A stretch of DNA of 64,000 nt. Source: Fibrobacter sp. UWB10. Lineage in GTDB: Bacteria > Fibrobacterota > Fibrobacteria > Fibrobacterales > Fibrobacteraceae. The position numbers and the translations under genes are program-made. This document shows, piece after piece, positions 5,994 to 14,334 of the stretch. The stretch is from the NCBI RefSeq assembly GCF_900182935.1, contig NZ_FXUE01000004.1:62001-126000 (forward strand). Reading direction: 5' to 3'. Under the pieces are notes generated by a model, which worked only from the letters and a program-made list of their open reading frames with translations, made no database searches and had not been told where the DNA came from. Positions within the stretch are counted from its first letter, which is position 1; each line of letters opens with the position of its first letter.

Positions 5994-8747
5994 GTGAAAA
6001 ATTGGCTGACTCTATTGTTTCTGAATTGTGCCGTGCTTGCCATGGTGCTTTTCGGGGCGTGTTCGAATTCGCATTATGAAGAGCAAGAGGGTTCGGTGGC
6101 TGATGCGGGGGTTCCGGCGGTTGATTCGGTCAAGGTCCCCGTGATAACGGTCGATTCCCTTAGGCCAGGAATGATGCGTATCGTGCCGAATGGGGCGTCT
6201 GTTTTGTTGGGTGACGGGAAAATGCGCGTGAATCTGAATTACGAGTATTCGCTCGGAATTCACGAAGTGACTTGCGACGAGTATAAAGAAATATCCCGAA
6301 ACGAAGACTGGTATTTTGGCTTGAATTGTGGTCGTGGTTTGCCCGTGTCTGATGTGTCGTATTTTGAGGCCGTTCTTTTTGCGAATGCTTATAGTAAGGC
6401 GAATGGCTACGATACGGTTTATGCGTATCATAAGCCCATGTTTACCTCGGATGGTCGTTGCGTGAATTTGGAAGGTCTAGAGACTCGTACTGACGTAGAC
6501 GGATTTCGGTTGCCGACCGAAGCGGAATGGGTGATGGCTGCGTCGCAGACATGGAATCCTGGAGTGAATAGCTGGAATTCTGCAAATTCGAATTTTACAC
6601 TTCAAGCGGTTTGTGCTTTGCCGGATTCGATTGGCTTCTGTGATTTTGCTGGTAATGCCCTTGAGATGACAAATGACTGGCTTGGTGATTTTAGGGATAC
6701 GGTTGTAGAAAATTATGTGGGCACACCTACAGGTAATTCGTTGCGTGAAAAGGTTGTTAAGGGTGGGTCGATTGCTAATTCGATTGCGGAAATGAACCTT
6801 GATAATCGCGGTGACGTTTATCCTGTGACTGCATCGACTCTTTTGTCGTACATGGGTTTTCGTTTGGCGTTTGGACGAATTCCGAATGCGGTGTGGATGA
6901 ATGGACGTGGTAAGTCTGAAACGAGTTTTGTGAAAATGAAAGCTTATTCGTCAGATATTCAAGAAAAAATTGGAACGAGGCATGCAAAACTTGTGTTTAG
7001 AAATGGTGAGACTGATAATTTAATGTATGTCGATTTCAGTGGGGGAACTGCGAATGTTGTTGAAATCTACGATAGCATTCCCGTGTTTCATCCAGAAATT
7101 TCACCGGACGGCATGAAGGTCGCTTTCTGTACGGGAATAGAGGGCGTTAATGGTGAGTCTTCGGTGTATGTGAGAAATTTGGATGTGAATGGAAGTGAAC
7201 TTGTAAAACTGGATGTGAAAAATGCGGCGATACCCCGTTGGCATGTAGACTCAAATGGCGATACTTCAATTGTGTATGTAGATGGAGCTGGTGATAATAG
7301 TGACGATGCAGAGTTCTTTGCGCATGCAACATGGATGGTGCCTTTTTCAAATGGAAAATTCGGAAAGCCAAAGAAAGTTTTAAATGGAGCTTACCATAGC
7401 GGTTTTGAAAAAGGCGGAAATTTGGCGGTGTCGGGTGCACGTAAACTACGTGTGCATGCAAACGGAAAAGATGAAATTTGGTACAATGGGGAACAGGCTT
7501 GCAATGCGTCGCTTTCGAAAGACGGCTTGAAACAAGTGCTCTTTTTGGATTTTGGCGGTTCTACAGGAAGAAAATTTGCTAGCGAAAAGTATGGCGTTCA
7601 TGAACGCTTGCTTGTTGCTGACAGCAGTGGAAAATTGATTCGTGCTATTCCTGCGCCCAAGGGATATTCTTTTGACCATTCCGAATGGGCTGGCCGCGAG
7701 AATTGGTCGGTTGCGACGCTTGTGAATGCACGTGGTGAACATGCAAAATTGGTGCTGGTGAATGTTCTTGATTCTAGCATGATTGAACTTGCTGAAGGAA
7801 ATGAATTGTGGCATCCGAGTTTATGGGTGATGCCGAAGGTGTTTTTTGAAAACGAATACTTGGACTTAGATAGTGCTGGCATGTATTGGGATCCTATTTT
7901 GCAGGCGGGAGAAAAGTCTGTTGCTTTAAAAATGCGCATGTTTTGGGATATGCGGGATACCTTGAAGATGATAGCTGTCGGAACTTCGCGTGCTGAGAGA
8001 GGCTTTGACCCTGCGCTGATTCCGATGCCTTCCTTAAATTTGGGGTATGTTGGTGGAGATGTGTGGACGGAACTTTATTTGCTTGACAATTATGTAGTAC
8101 CGCATGCGCATGGGCTTAAATATTTGATTGTGGAGATATCTCCTGATTTAATGAAAAATGACATTGCAGTGAGGGAACGAAAATTTTTTAAACAGGCTCC
8201 AGGATATATTTATGACAAGAATCATGGTTTTTGGAAGGCTGGTGTGCCTGAGAACTTTGAAGTAGTCGTAGATGCGAATGTTTGCTATTCTAGCGAAGAC
8301 TCGTTGAACTTTGTCAATACCCGTGGATTTCTGAAAATGCTATCGAATGGCTGGGGCCCAGAGATTCGAGCTTCGGGAGATTCGATTTTGTCGGGGAATG
8401 AAGAGAAAAACCTTGCGGAAAGTATTGATAGCTTGACAGCATTTATTGATAGTACACAAAACAAGGGATTTAAAATAATTGGCTTGGTTTATCCGCAATC
8501 TCCCAAGTATGCAAAAACAGGTAGTTTTGGCCGATATGGAGTACGTAGAAGTGTTGCAAAGGAAATAATAGCGTTCTTTGATTCGTTGGCCAGCGTGTAT
8601 CCGCATTTTATATTGATGGATGAAAATAAGTTTGGAGCACATGACTATACGAATGCCATGGCAAACGATTATGACCACTTGTGCGCTGCAGGCGCAGAAC
8701 ACTTGTCTGCGCGGCTGGATTCATTGATAAAAAGCTTGGAAAAATAA
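5994..8747 (+). CDS. Large lipoprotein: SUMF1-like, beta-propeller-like and SGNH-hydrolase-like parts (TIGR02171-type)
   Basis: 917 residues from a GTG at 5994. Lipobox FGAC (Cys23). Residues about 55-300 follow the formylglycine-generating-enzyme/SUMF1 fold (EYSLGIHEVTCDEY, GFRLPTEAEWVMAA, GNALEMTNDW, GFRLAFG), but the two catalytic cysteines expected before the last GFR are absent. Residues about 310-620 have repeats such as HPEISPDGMKVAFC, like TolB/PD40 propeller blades. The last 260 residues contain GTSRAERGFDP (near 663) and DYDHLCAAGAEHLS (Asp894, His895), which resemble the serine and Asp-His blocks of SGNH esterases. Length, lipobox and order fit the Fibrobacter TIGR02171 family as I recall it. 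Function unknown; a surface esterase or glycan-binding role is inference. The second half is AT-richer than neighbouring genes. Confidence 0.8.
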   Translation: MKNWLTLLFLNCAVLAMVLFGACSNSHYEEQEGSVADAGVPAVDSVKVPVITVDSLRPGMMRIVPNGASVLLGDGKMRVNLNYEYSLGIHEVTCDEYKEISRNEDWYFGLNCGRGLPVSDVSYFEAVLFANAYSKANGYDTVYAYHKPMFTSDGRCVNLEGLETRTDVDGFRLPTEAEWVMAASQTWNPGVNSWNSANSNFTLQAVCALPDSIGFCDFAGNALEMTNDWLGDFRDTVVENYVGTPTGNSLREKVVKGGSIANSIAEMNLDNRGDVYPVTASTLLSYMGFRLAFGRIPNAVWMNGRGKSETSFVKMKAYSSDIQEKIGTRHAKLVFRNGETDNLMYVDFSGGTANVVEIYDSIPVFHPEISPDGMKVAFCTGIEGVNGESSVYVRNLDVNGSELVKLDVKNAAIPRWHVDSNGDTSIVYVDGAGDNSDDAEFFAHATWMVPFSNGKFGKPKKVLNGAYHSGFEKGGNLAVSGARKLRVHANGKDEIWYNGEQACNASLSKDGLKQVLFLDFGGSTGRKFASEKYGVHERLLVADSSGKLIRAIPAPKGYSFDHSEWAGRENWSVATLVNARGEHAKLVLVNVLDSSMIELAEGNELWHPSLWVMPKVFFENEYLDLDSAGMYWDPILQAGEKSVALKMRMFWDMRDTLKMIAVGTSRAERGFDPALIPMPSLNLGYVGGDVWTELYLLDNYVVPHAHGLKYLIVEISPDLMKNDIAVRERKFFKQAPGYIYDKNHGFWKAGVPENFEVVVDANVCYSSEDSLNFVNTRGFLKMLSNGWGPEIRASGDSILSGNEEKNLAESIDSLTAFIDSTQNKGFKIIGLVYPQSPKYAKTGSFGRYGVRRSVAKEIIAFFDSLASVYPHFILMDENKFGAHDYTNAMANDYDHLCAAGAEHLSARLDSLIKSLEK

Positions 8748-8751
8748 ATGG

Positions 8752-8786
8752 AAAAAAAGAGGCCAACCCGAAGGTTGGTCTCTTTT
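8752..8786. terminator. Bidirectional terminator between convergent genes
   Basis: GAGGCCAACC (8759-8768) pairs with GGTTGGTCTC (8773-8782) around CGAA, with A7 on the left and T4 on the right, so it can stop transcription from both the SUMF1-type gene and the collagen-like gene. Confidence 0.85.
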
Positions 8787-8803
8787 GTATTACGCATTAT
8801 TGC

Positions 8804-11272
8804 TTACTGCAAGAATCCCTTGTCGAGTGCTGTGACTGGGATGATTCTGATGTTGTCGTCAGGATCCGTGATGATGGCTACACCGGAGAGGTAGTTGATC
8901 CAATGCTGATCATTGGAGTACTTGTGGTAACGCAAGTCGCGTCCATTGTCGCCATGAATCTTGCGCTTGCTGATGGAGATGACGAACGGGGCGAGGAACT
9001 GGTCGTGCGAAATGGCCAGGGTAACGCCCGGTTTCATCTTGTCGTAGGTGAAGTGTCTTTGAACGACAACGTCAACAATGCTGTCAATGTTGTAGAAGGC
9101 GGCTTCGCAATTGTTTCTCTGGTTGTCGTTGTCATATTCTCTGTAGGCGGCTTTTGCGAATCCACCCCAACCAGATTTGCAGGAACTGCGCTTGCCTTCG
9201 TTCTTGACGTACACCTTTTCTAACAGATCGTTGTTTGTGGTCTGGAAGCTGTTGTCGGTTTCGCCAAACCAGGTGCTGCTATCGCCCATGTATTGACCCT
9301 TGTTGTTGCCGATAATCCATGCGGATTGCTTGGCACGGTAGTAATAGGTGTGCATGTAAGAGAAATCGTCGAGATTCATTTCTTTAAGTCTGTTGCCGAC
9401 GGTGGCGCACTGTTGCATGCCCGTTTCGTTCAGCGGGTCGTTCGGTCCATACTTGTCGCTGGGGCGGGCGGCGTGGCGGAGAATGAAGGTCGCCTTTTCA
9501 GTGGGACGGAGGCAACCGAGCACGTCGTAGATCGAAGAGAATTGGTCGGTGGTAGAGCGGAGGGCCCTGCATTCGGCGCTAAGGGGCTGAATGCCGTCCT
9601 TACCGTCTTCGCCGTCTTTTCCGTCCTGACCATCCTTTCCATCTTTACCATTGTAAAGTTCGCCAATCTTTTCTGTGCCGCAATAGATGTCGTAACCGTT
9701 GATGGCTTCATTCTTTACGACAGAGCAAGAGGTTCCGTCCTTACCGTTGTTACCATCCTTGCCATCGGTACCATCTTTACCATCGGCGCCATCCTTGCCG
9801 TTTTCGCCGTTCTTGAGTTCGCCGACCTTGATGTTGCCGCAGAAGATGTCGTAGCCGTTGTTGGTCAGGTTCTCTTCGATGCGGCAGGAAGTTCCGTCCT
9901 TACCGTTGTTGCCATCCTTACCATCATTGCCGTCTTTACCATTGGCGCCGTCCTTGCCGTTTTCGCCGTTGCGGAGTTCGCCGACCTTGAATTCGCCACA
10001 GTAGACATCGAAACCATTGATGTCATCGTTAGCTTCGACGCGGCAAGAAGTTCCGTCCTTACCATCGTTACCATCCTTGCCGTCGGCGCCCTTTTCGCCA
10101 TTGCGAATTTCGCCGACCTTTTCTTTACCGCAGTAGACATCGTAGCCATTGATGTCATCGTTGGCTTCGACGCGGCAAGATGTTCCATCCTTACCATCAA
10201 TGCCGTTGTTGCCATCCTTGCCATCGGTGCCATCTTTACCGTCGGCACCATCCTTGCCGTCTTTACCGTTGTAAAGTTCGCCAATCTTTTCGTTGCCGCA
10301 GTAAACTTCGTATCCGTTGATCTTGTCGTTCTTTACGACAGAGCAAGAGGTTCCGTCTTTACCATCCTTGCCATCGACGCCATCCTTTCCGTCCTTACCG
10401 TCGATACCATCTTTACCATTGGAGCCGTCCTTACCATTGGCGCCATTCTTGAGTTCGCCAACCTTTACGTTGCCACAGTAAACGTCAAAGCCATTGATTT
10501 CAAGATTTTCGGCTACATAGCAAGAGACGCCATCCTTACCGTCCTTGCCGTCGTTACCATCTTTACCGTTGGTACCGTCTTTACCATTGGTGCCATCTTT
10601 TCCGTTAGCACCGTCCTTACCGCTTGCACCGTCCTTTCCGTTGCGGAGTTCGCCGGCCTTTTCACCACCGCAGTAAATGTCGTAACCGTTGTTTTCTGCG
10701 TTGACCTTGACCGTGCAGGAGGCTCCATCCTTACCATCCTTGCCATTGGTGCCATCCTTTCCGTTGGTACCGTCTTTGCCATTGGTTCCGTCCTTGCCGT
10801 TTACGCCATCTTTACCATTGGCGCCATCTTTGCCGTCTGCACCGTCTTTACCGTTGTGCAGTTCGCCAACTTTTTCGTCGCCGCAGTAAATGTCAAAACC
10901 GTCAATTTTTGCATTTTCGGCGATATAGCAGGAGGTTCCGTCCTTGCCATCTTTACCGTCTACGCCGTCCTTACCATTGACGCCGTCTTTACCGTCATTG
11001 CCTTTATCACCTTTTTCACCCTTTTCGCCATCTTTTCCGTCGATGCCGTCGAGACCGTCCTTGCCGTCTTTTCCGTTCTGGACAATGCCGACAGAGTCAC
11101 CGCCGCAAATAACCTTAAGCCCGCTTAAGTCTTGCAAAGGTTCCGTTACACAGTAAAACGGTTCCTGTTCTTGTTCCGGTTCGGGTTCGGAAACCTGACT
11201 TGTTTCTTCAAGACAGCCGAAGAAAACCGGCATGCAAATGAGTGTAGATACGAGTAGAAATTTCTTCTTCAT
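8804..11272 (-). CDS. Collagen-like repeat lipoprotein with C-terminal histidine phosphatase domain
   Basis: 822 residues from the ATG at 11272, which has AGGGAG upstream; the longer frame lacks a site. Lipobox FFGC (Cys20), then a Glu/Pro linker. Residues about 45-600 are long Gly-x-Asp/Gly-x-Asn triplets (GKDG, GTNGKDG) broken nine times by a module of about 30 residues with the pattern SCxVxxNxxINGYDVYCG...KVGELxNG. The two cysteines of each module could form a disulfide. The last 200 residues have ILRHAARP (RHxxR core), LNETGMQQC and LAISHDQF, matching the histidine phosphatase (phosphoglycerate mutase-like) superfamily with both catalytic histidines. A surface stalk that presents a phosphatase is the simplest reading; the substrate is unknown. 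Confidence 0.88.
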   Translation of the reverse strand: MKKKFLLVSTLICMPVFFGCLEETSQVSEPEPEQEQEPFYCVTEPLQDLSGLKVICGGDSVGIVQNGKDGKDGLDGIDGKDGEKGEKGDKGNDGKDGVNGKDGVDGKDGKDGTSCYIAENAKIDGFDIYCGDEKVGELHNGKDGADGKDGANGKDGVNGKDGTNGKDGTNGKDGTNGKDGKDGASCTVKVNAENNGYDIYCGGEKAGELRNGKDGASGKDGANGKDGTNGKDGTNGKDGNDGKDGKDGVSCYVAENLEINGFDVYCGNVKVGELKNGANGKDGSNGKDGIDGKDGKDGVDGKDGKDGTSCSVVKNDKINGYEVYCGNEKIGELYNGKDGKDGADGKDGTDGKDGNNGIDGKDGTSCRVEANDDINGYDVYCGKEKVGEIRNGEKGADGKDGNDGKDGTSCRVEANDDINGFDVYCGEFKVGELRNGENGKDGANGKDGNDGKDGNNGKDGTSCRIEENLTNNGYDIFCGNIKVGELKNGENGKDGADGKDGTDGKDGNNGKDGTSCSVVKNEAINGYDIYCGTEKIGELYNGKDGKDGQDGKDGEDGKDGIQPLSAECRALRSTTDQFSSIYDVLGCLRPTEKATFILRHAARPSDKYGPNDPLNETGMQQCATVGNRLKEMNLDDFSYMHTYYYRAKQSAWIIGNNKGQYMGDSSTWFGETDNSFQTTNNDLLEKVYVKNEGKRSSCKSGWGGFAKAAYREYDNDNQRNNCEAAFYNIDSIVDVVVQRHFTYDKMKPGVTLAISHDQFLAPFVISISKRKIHGDNGRDLRYHKYSNDQHWINYLSGVAIITDPDDNIRIIPVTALDKGFLQ
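8990..9530 (-). other. Histidine phosphatase domain of the collagen-like protein
   Basis: Sub-feature. Reading on the minus strand, the RHAARP catalytic block lies near 9460-9480 and the second histidine block AISHDQF near 8990-9000. Both catalytic histidines and the block arginines are present, so an active enzyme is plausible. Confidence 0.75.
9590..11130 (-). repeat. Collagen-like triplet tract with nine interspersed two-cysteine modules
   Basis: Coding repeat, visible as recurring CCATCTTTACCGTC-like 9-mers on the plus strand. Nine modules ending in NG and joined by 4-16 GxD/GxN triplets. High internal identity (modules 6 and 7 share RVEANDDINGYDVYCG almost exactly) suggests recent unit duplication and length variation between strains. 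Confidence 0.9.
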
Positions 11273-11518
11273 TTTTAGCTCCCTTTTAAATAAGCGCGTA
11301 CAAATTAAAAATTGTAAGCAAAAAAAAAGTTTGATGTATTTTGATTTGTATGGATTTTTTGACAATAAATGCCTGTTTTTGGGCTAAAACGATGCCTTTG
11401 GGTGTCCGCTTGGCGCCATTGAATCCCCACTTTTTTATCTTTATGGCGAAAAAGGGCTCAGGGAAATTCCCTGGGTAGCTTATTTTCGTGTTTAACTAGA
11501 AATAAAAACGAAGGATAT
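11273..11518. promoter_or_regulatory. Divergent promoter region, collagen-like gene / purA
   Basis: 246 bases with AT-rich stretches and an A9 tract near 11323-11331. Both flanking genes read away from it. No clear operator or riboswitch fold was recognised; no purine-riboswitch core is seen. Confidence 0.35.
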
Positions 11519-12802
11519 ATGGCAAATCGTGTTGTAATCGGTTCCCAATGGGGTGACGAAGGCAAGGCCAAGGTTGTTGATTTTCTGACTCTGGACGCAG
11601 ACTACATCGTGCGTTTCCAGGGCGGCGCCAATGCAGGCCATACCGTGGAAGTGGGCGACAAGAAGTTCGTGTTCCACCTGATTCCCTCGGGCATTATGCA
11701 TGATGACAAGATTTGCGTAATCGGTAACGGCGTGGTGCTTGACCCGGTGCAGACTTTGGCAGAAATCGCCGACTTGCACACCAAGGGTATCAACCCGGAA
11801 GGTCGCCTGTTCATTGCCGACAACGCACACGTGGTGCTCCCGTACCATTCTACCCTCGATAAGGCCAAGGAAAAGAAGGCTGGCAAGGGCGCTATCGGTA
11901 CGACTGGCCGCGGCATTGGCCCCTGCTATAGCGACAAGGTGAACCGTATCGGTGTCCGCGTGGGCGACTTGATGGACGAACGCGAACTGCGCCCCCGCGT
12001 CGAAGCGATGGCCAAGGTTCACAACGAAGAATTTAAGGTGATGTACGATGTTCCCGAAATTGATCCGGAACAGGTCATCAAGGACTACCTCGAACTCGGT
12101 CAGAAGATCAAGCCGTTCGTGCGCGACGTGAGCGCTATGCTCTATGCCGCTGTGAAGGCTGGCAAGCGCTTGGTGTTCGAAGGTGCCCAGGGTACTATTC
12201 TCGACGTGGACCAGGGTACTTACCCGTTCGTGACCTCCAGCAATACGGTCGCTGGCTATGCAAGCTGCGGCGCAGGCATTGGCCCGACGGCTATTGACCA
12301 GGTGGTGGGTGTCGTGAAGGCTTACACGACTCGCGTGGGTAACGGTCCGTTCCCGACTGAACTTTTGGACGAAACGGGCGAAACGCTTCGTAAGATTGGT
12401 AACGAATACGGTGCTACCACGGGCCGTAACCGCCGCTGCGGTTGGTTCGATGCTCCGGTGGTTCGCAAGGCTGCCGTGGTGAATGGTCTCACTCACCTCG
12501 CCATTACCAAGCTCGACGTGCTCGATACGTTCGATTCTATCAAGATTTGTACTCACTACGAATGCGATGGTGAAAAGATCGAAAACTTCCCGAACCAGCT
12601 TTCGAAGGTCGGCCGCTGCGTGCCGGTTTACGAAGAAATGCCGGGTTGGAAGTGCGATACCACCAAGTGCCGCAAACTCGAAGACCTGCCGGAAAATGCC
12701 CGCAAGTACCTGAACCGCATGGCGGAACTCGTGGGTGTGAAGATCGGTATGATTTCGATCGGTGCAAAGCGTGACCAGAGCATCATCGTAGATCTGGACT
12801 AA
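11519..12802 (+). CDS. purA: Adenylosuccinate synthetase
   Basis: 427 residues, normal length. Joins IMP and aspartate with GTP in the first step of AMP synthesis. Diagnostic blocks: SQWGDEGKAKVVDF (8-22), GGANAGHTV, GRGIGPCY, EGAQGTILDVDQGTYPFVTSS and TTGRNRRCGWFD. The catalytic Asp13 and His41-type residues are present. One oddity: the usual GDEGKGK loop reads GDEGKAK, with Ala at the position of Gly17 of the E. coli enzyme. GAAGGATAT is upstream of the ATG. The gene heads a run with the Crp-type regulator, 22 bases downstream, and has the codon bias of a well-expressed gene. Confidence 0.97.
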   Translation: MANRVVIGSQWGDEGKAKVVDFLTLDADYIVRFQGGANAGHTVEVGDKKFVFHLIPSGIMHDDKICVIGNGVVLDPVQTLAEIADLHTKGINPEGRLFIADNAHVVLPYHSTLDKAKEKKAGKGAIGTTGRGIGPCYSDKVNRIGVRVGDLMDERELRPRVEAMAKVHNEEFKVMYDVPEIDPEQVIKDYLELGQKIKPFVRDVSAMLYAAVKAGKRLVFEGAQGTILDVDQGTYPFVTSSNTVAGYASCGAGIGPTAIDQVVGVVKAYTTRVGNGPFPTELLDETGETLRKIGNEYGATTGRNRRCGWFDAPVVRKAAVVNGLTHLAITKLDVLDTFDSIKICTHYECDGEKIENFPNQLSKVGRCVPVYEEMPGWKCDTTKCRKLEDLPENARKYLNRMAELVGVKIGMISIGAKRDQSIIVDLD

Positions 12803-12824
12803 AATCTAAAAGAAGGAGAAGGTT

Positions 12825-13538
12825 ATGGACAACAACGATGTATGCAGCCTTTTGAAAGGCGTAGATCTCTTTTCTGAATTGACAGAAGAACAACTTGGCT
12901 TGCTTGCCAACTTGGTTGTTGTCCAGGACTTCAACCGCGATGAAACGGTGGTACTCGAAGGCGACTGCTCGATGAAGGCCTTGTACCTGATTGCATCGGG
13001 AACGGTGCAGGTGTACATGACCGGCGTCGATGGTCGCGAAACCATCCTCAGTTTCTTGGAACGCGGTGACTTCTTTGGTGAAATGTCGCTCATCGACGGC
13101 GAACCGAGGTCTGCCTCGGTTCGTACCGTGACCGATGCTCAGTTGATGATTATTCATCGCGAGCCGTTCCTTTCCTTGATTCGAAAGACACCTGAAATTG
13201 CAATGTGTCTTTTGTCTGAAATGTGCAAGAGACTGCGCAAGGCCAACAAGCAGATTGGTTCCCTTTCTACCATGTCTGTGAGCGGTCGCGTTGCCGGTAC
13301 TCTCCTGAACTTGATGGAAGAACGCGGTATGCGTATTCATACCGACAACGGTCAAATGGTCACGGTGATTCACAACCGCCCGACCCAGCAGCAGTTGGCC
13401 GATATGTCGGGCACCACTCGCGAAACGGTGAGCCGCATTTGTTCGATGCTGGTTAAGGCAAACGCAATTGCCATGACCGGCAAGGACATTGTGATTTTTG
13501 ACGAGACTGCTTTGCAGGAAAAAGCTACTAAAGGGTAG
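12825..13538 (+). CDS. Crp/Fnr-family transcription regulator
   Basis: 237 residues. Residues 10-125 form a cyclic-nucleotide-binding-type barrel with GDFFGEMSLIDGEPRSASV, the phosphate-binding-cassette position. The C-terminal winged helix has TQQQLADMSGTTRETVSRICSML, the recognition helix. There is no N-terminal Cys cluster, so it is not an iron-sulfur FNR; the effector may be cAMP, another nucleotide, or none. The cassette keeps Gly-Glu and Arg-Ser/Ala, so nucleotide binding is possible. AGAAGGAGAAGG gives an excellent ribosome site. Lies 22 bases after purA and 15 before the PASTA gene, so probably one transcript. Confidence 0.93.
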   Translation: MDNNDVCSLLKGVDLFSELTEEQLGLLANLVVVQDFNRDETVVLEGDCSMKALYLIASGTVQVYMTGVDGRETILSFLERGDFFGEMSLIDGEPRSASVRTVTDAQLMIIHREPFLSLIRKTPEIAMCLLSEMCKRLRKANKQIGSLSTMSVSGRVAGTLLNLMEERGMRIHTDNGQMVTVIHNRPTQQQLADMSGTTRETVSRICSMLVKANAIAMTGKDIVIFDETALQEKATKG

Positions 13539-13553
13539 CGACGACACTTGATT

Positions 13554-14327
13554 ATGGATAAAGTAAAGAATTTCTTGAATAAATTGCTCGCGTGGGCCAA
13601 GAAAGCTCCGGTAGTGAAGGCAATCGGCATTTGGATTGTGCTTTTGATTGTGCTCGCCTTTGCGGTTGATAAGTTGATCATGCCGATTTTCTCGGGTCAT
13701 TTTGCCTCGACGGGTGAAGTCCCGAATTTGGAAGGCATGAGCGAAGAAGCTGCCCAGAAAGCTTTGGAAGATGCCGGATTCAAGTACGAATGGCTTGAAG
13801 AAGGCCGCTACAGTGCGCAGATTCCTGCCGGCATGGTGCTTGTGCAGATGCCTGCCGCCGGACGTACCGCAAAGCTCGGGCGTACGGTCAAGCTCACGAG
13901 AAGCTTGGGCCTTCGCGAAGTGGAAATTCCCGATTTGCGCGGCAAAAGCCAGAAGCAAGCCTCTATTTCGCTTGCTCGCGCAGGCCTTGTCCAGGGTGCG
14001 ATTGTGAAGGGCGCTCACCAAAGCATTCCGCGCGGCGTCGTGATTCGCACGATTCCGGTGGCTGGCGAAAAAGTTCGCATTGGCGACACGGTGAAGGTCG
14101 TGATTTCTGCTGGCGCTACCCAGGGTAAAACTGCTCTTCCGGATTTTAGCGGTGAACTTATTGACAACGTTTACATCAAGATGGAAACGCTTGGCTTTAA
14201 AGTTGGAAAGATCAAACGCAAAAAAGACGAAGAAGGCCGTCAGCCTGGAACGGTGATTGAAACTTCGCCGAAGCATGGCGATTACTTGCCGCCCGATTCC
14301 AAGGTTAACTTCGTGATTGCGGATTAA
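13554..14327 (+). CDS. Stand-alone PASTA-domain membrane protein
   Basis: 257 residues from the ATG at 13554 (a TTG 6 bases upstream is the alternative). One transmembrane helix near residues 24-45, then three PASTA repeats: VPNLEGMSEEAAQKALEDAG, IPDLRGKSQKQASISLARAG and LPDFSGELIDNVYIKMETLG. PASTA domains bind muropeptides or cell-wall precursors. They usually sit on Ser/Thr kinases or penicillin-binding proteins, but here no enzyme domain is attached. A cell-wall sensing or scaffolding role in the periplasm is inference. It follows the Crp-type gene and is followed within 7 bases by a TPR lipoprotein, so likely one operon. Confidence 0.9.
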   Translation: MDKVKNFLNKLLAWAKKAPVVKAIGIWIVLLIVLAFAVDKLIMPIFSGHFASTGEVPNLEGMSEEAAQKALEDAGFKYEWLEEGRYSAQIPAGMVLVQMPAAGRTAKLGRTVKLTRSLGLREVEIPDLRGKSQKQASISLARAGLVQGAIVKGAHQSIPRGVVIRTIPVAGEKVRIGDTVKVVISAGATQGKTALPDFSGELIDNVYIKMETLGFKVGKIKRKKDEEGRQPGTVIETSPKHGDYLPPDSKVNFVIAD

Positions 14328-14334
14328 AAAGTTC

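Noticed and set aside
9293-11128. 611-codon plus-strand reading frame opposite the collagen-like gene
   Set aside because: It arises because the antisense of Gly-x-Asp repeats has no stops. It has no ribosome site and yields a repetitive Val/Ile/Ala-rich chain.
9590-11130. Regular repeats resembling a CRISPR array
   Set aside because: The periodicity is 9 bases (Gly-x-y codons) in a continuous reading frame; there are no uniform repeat/spacer units or cas genes.
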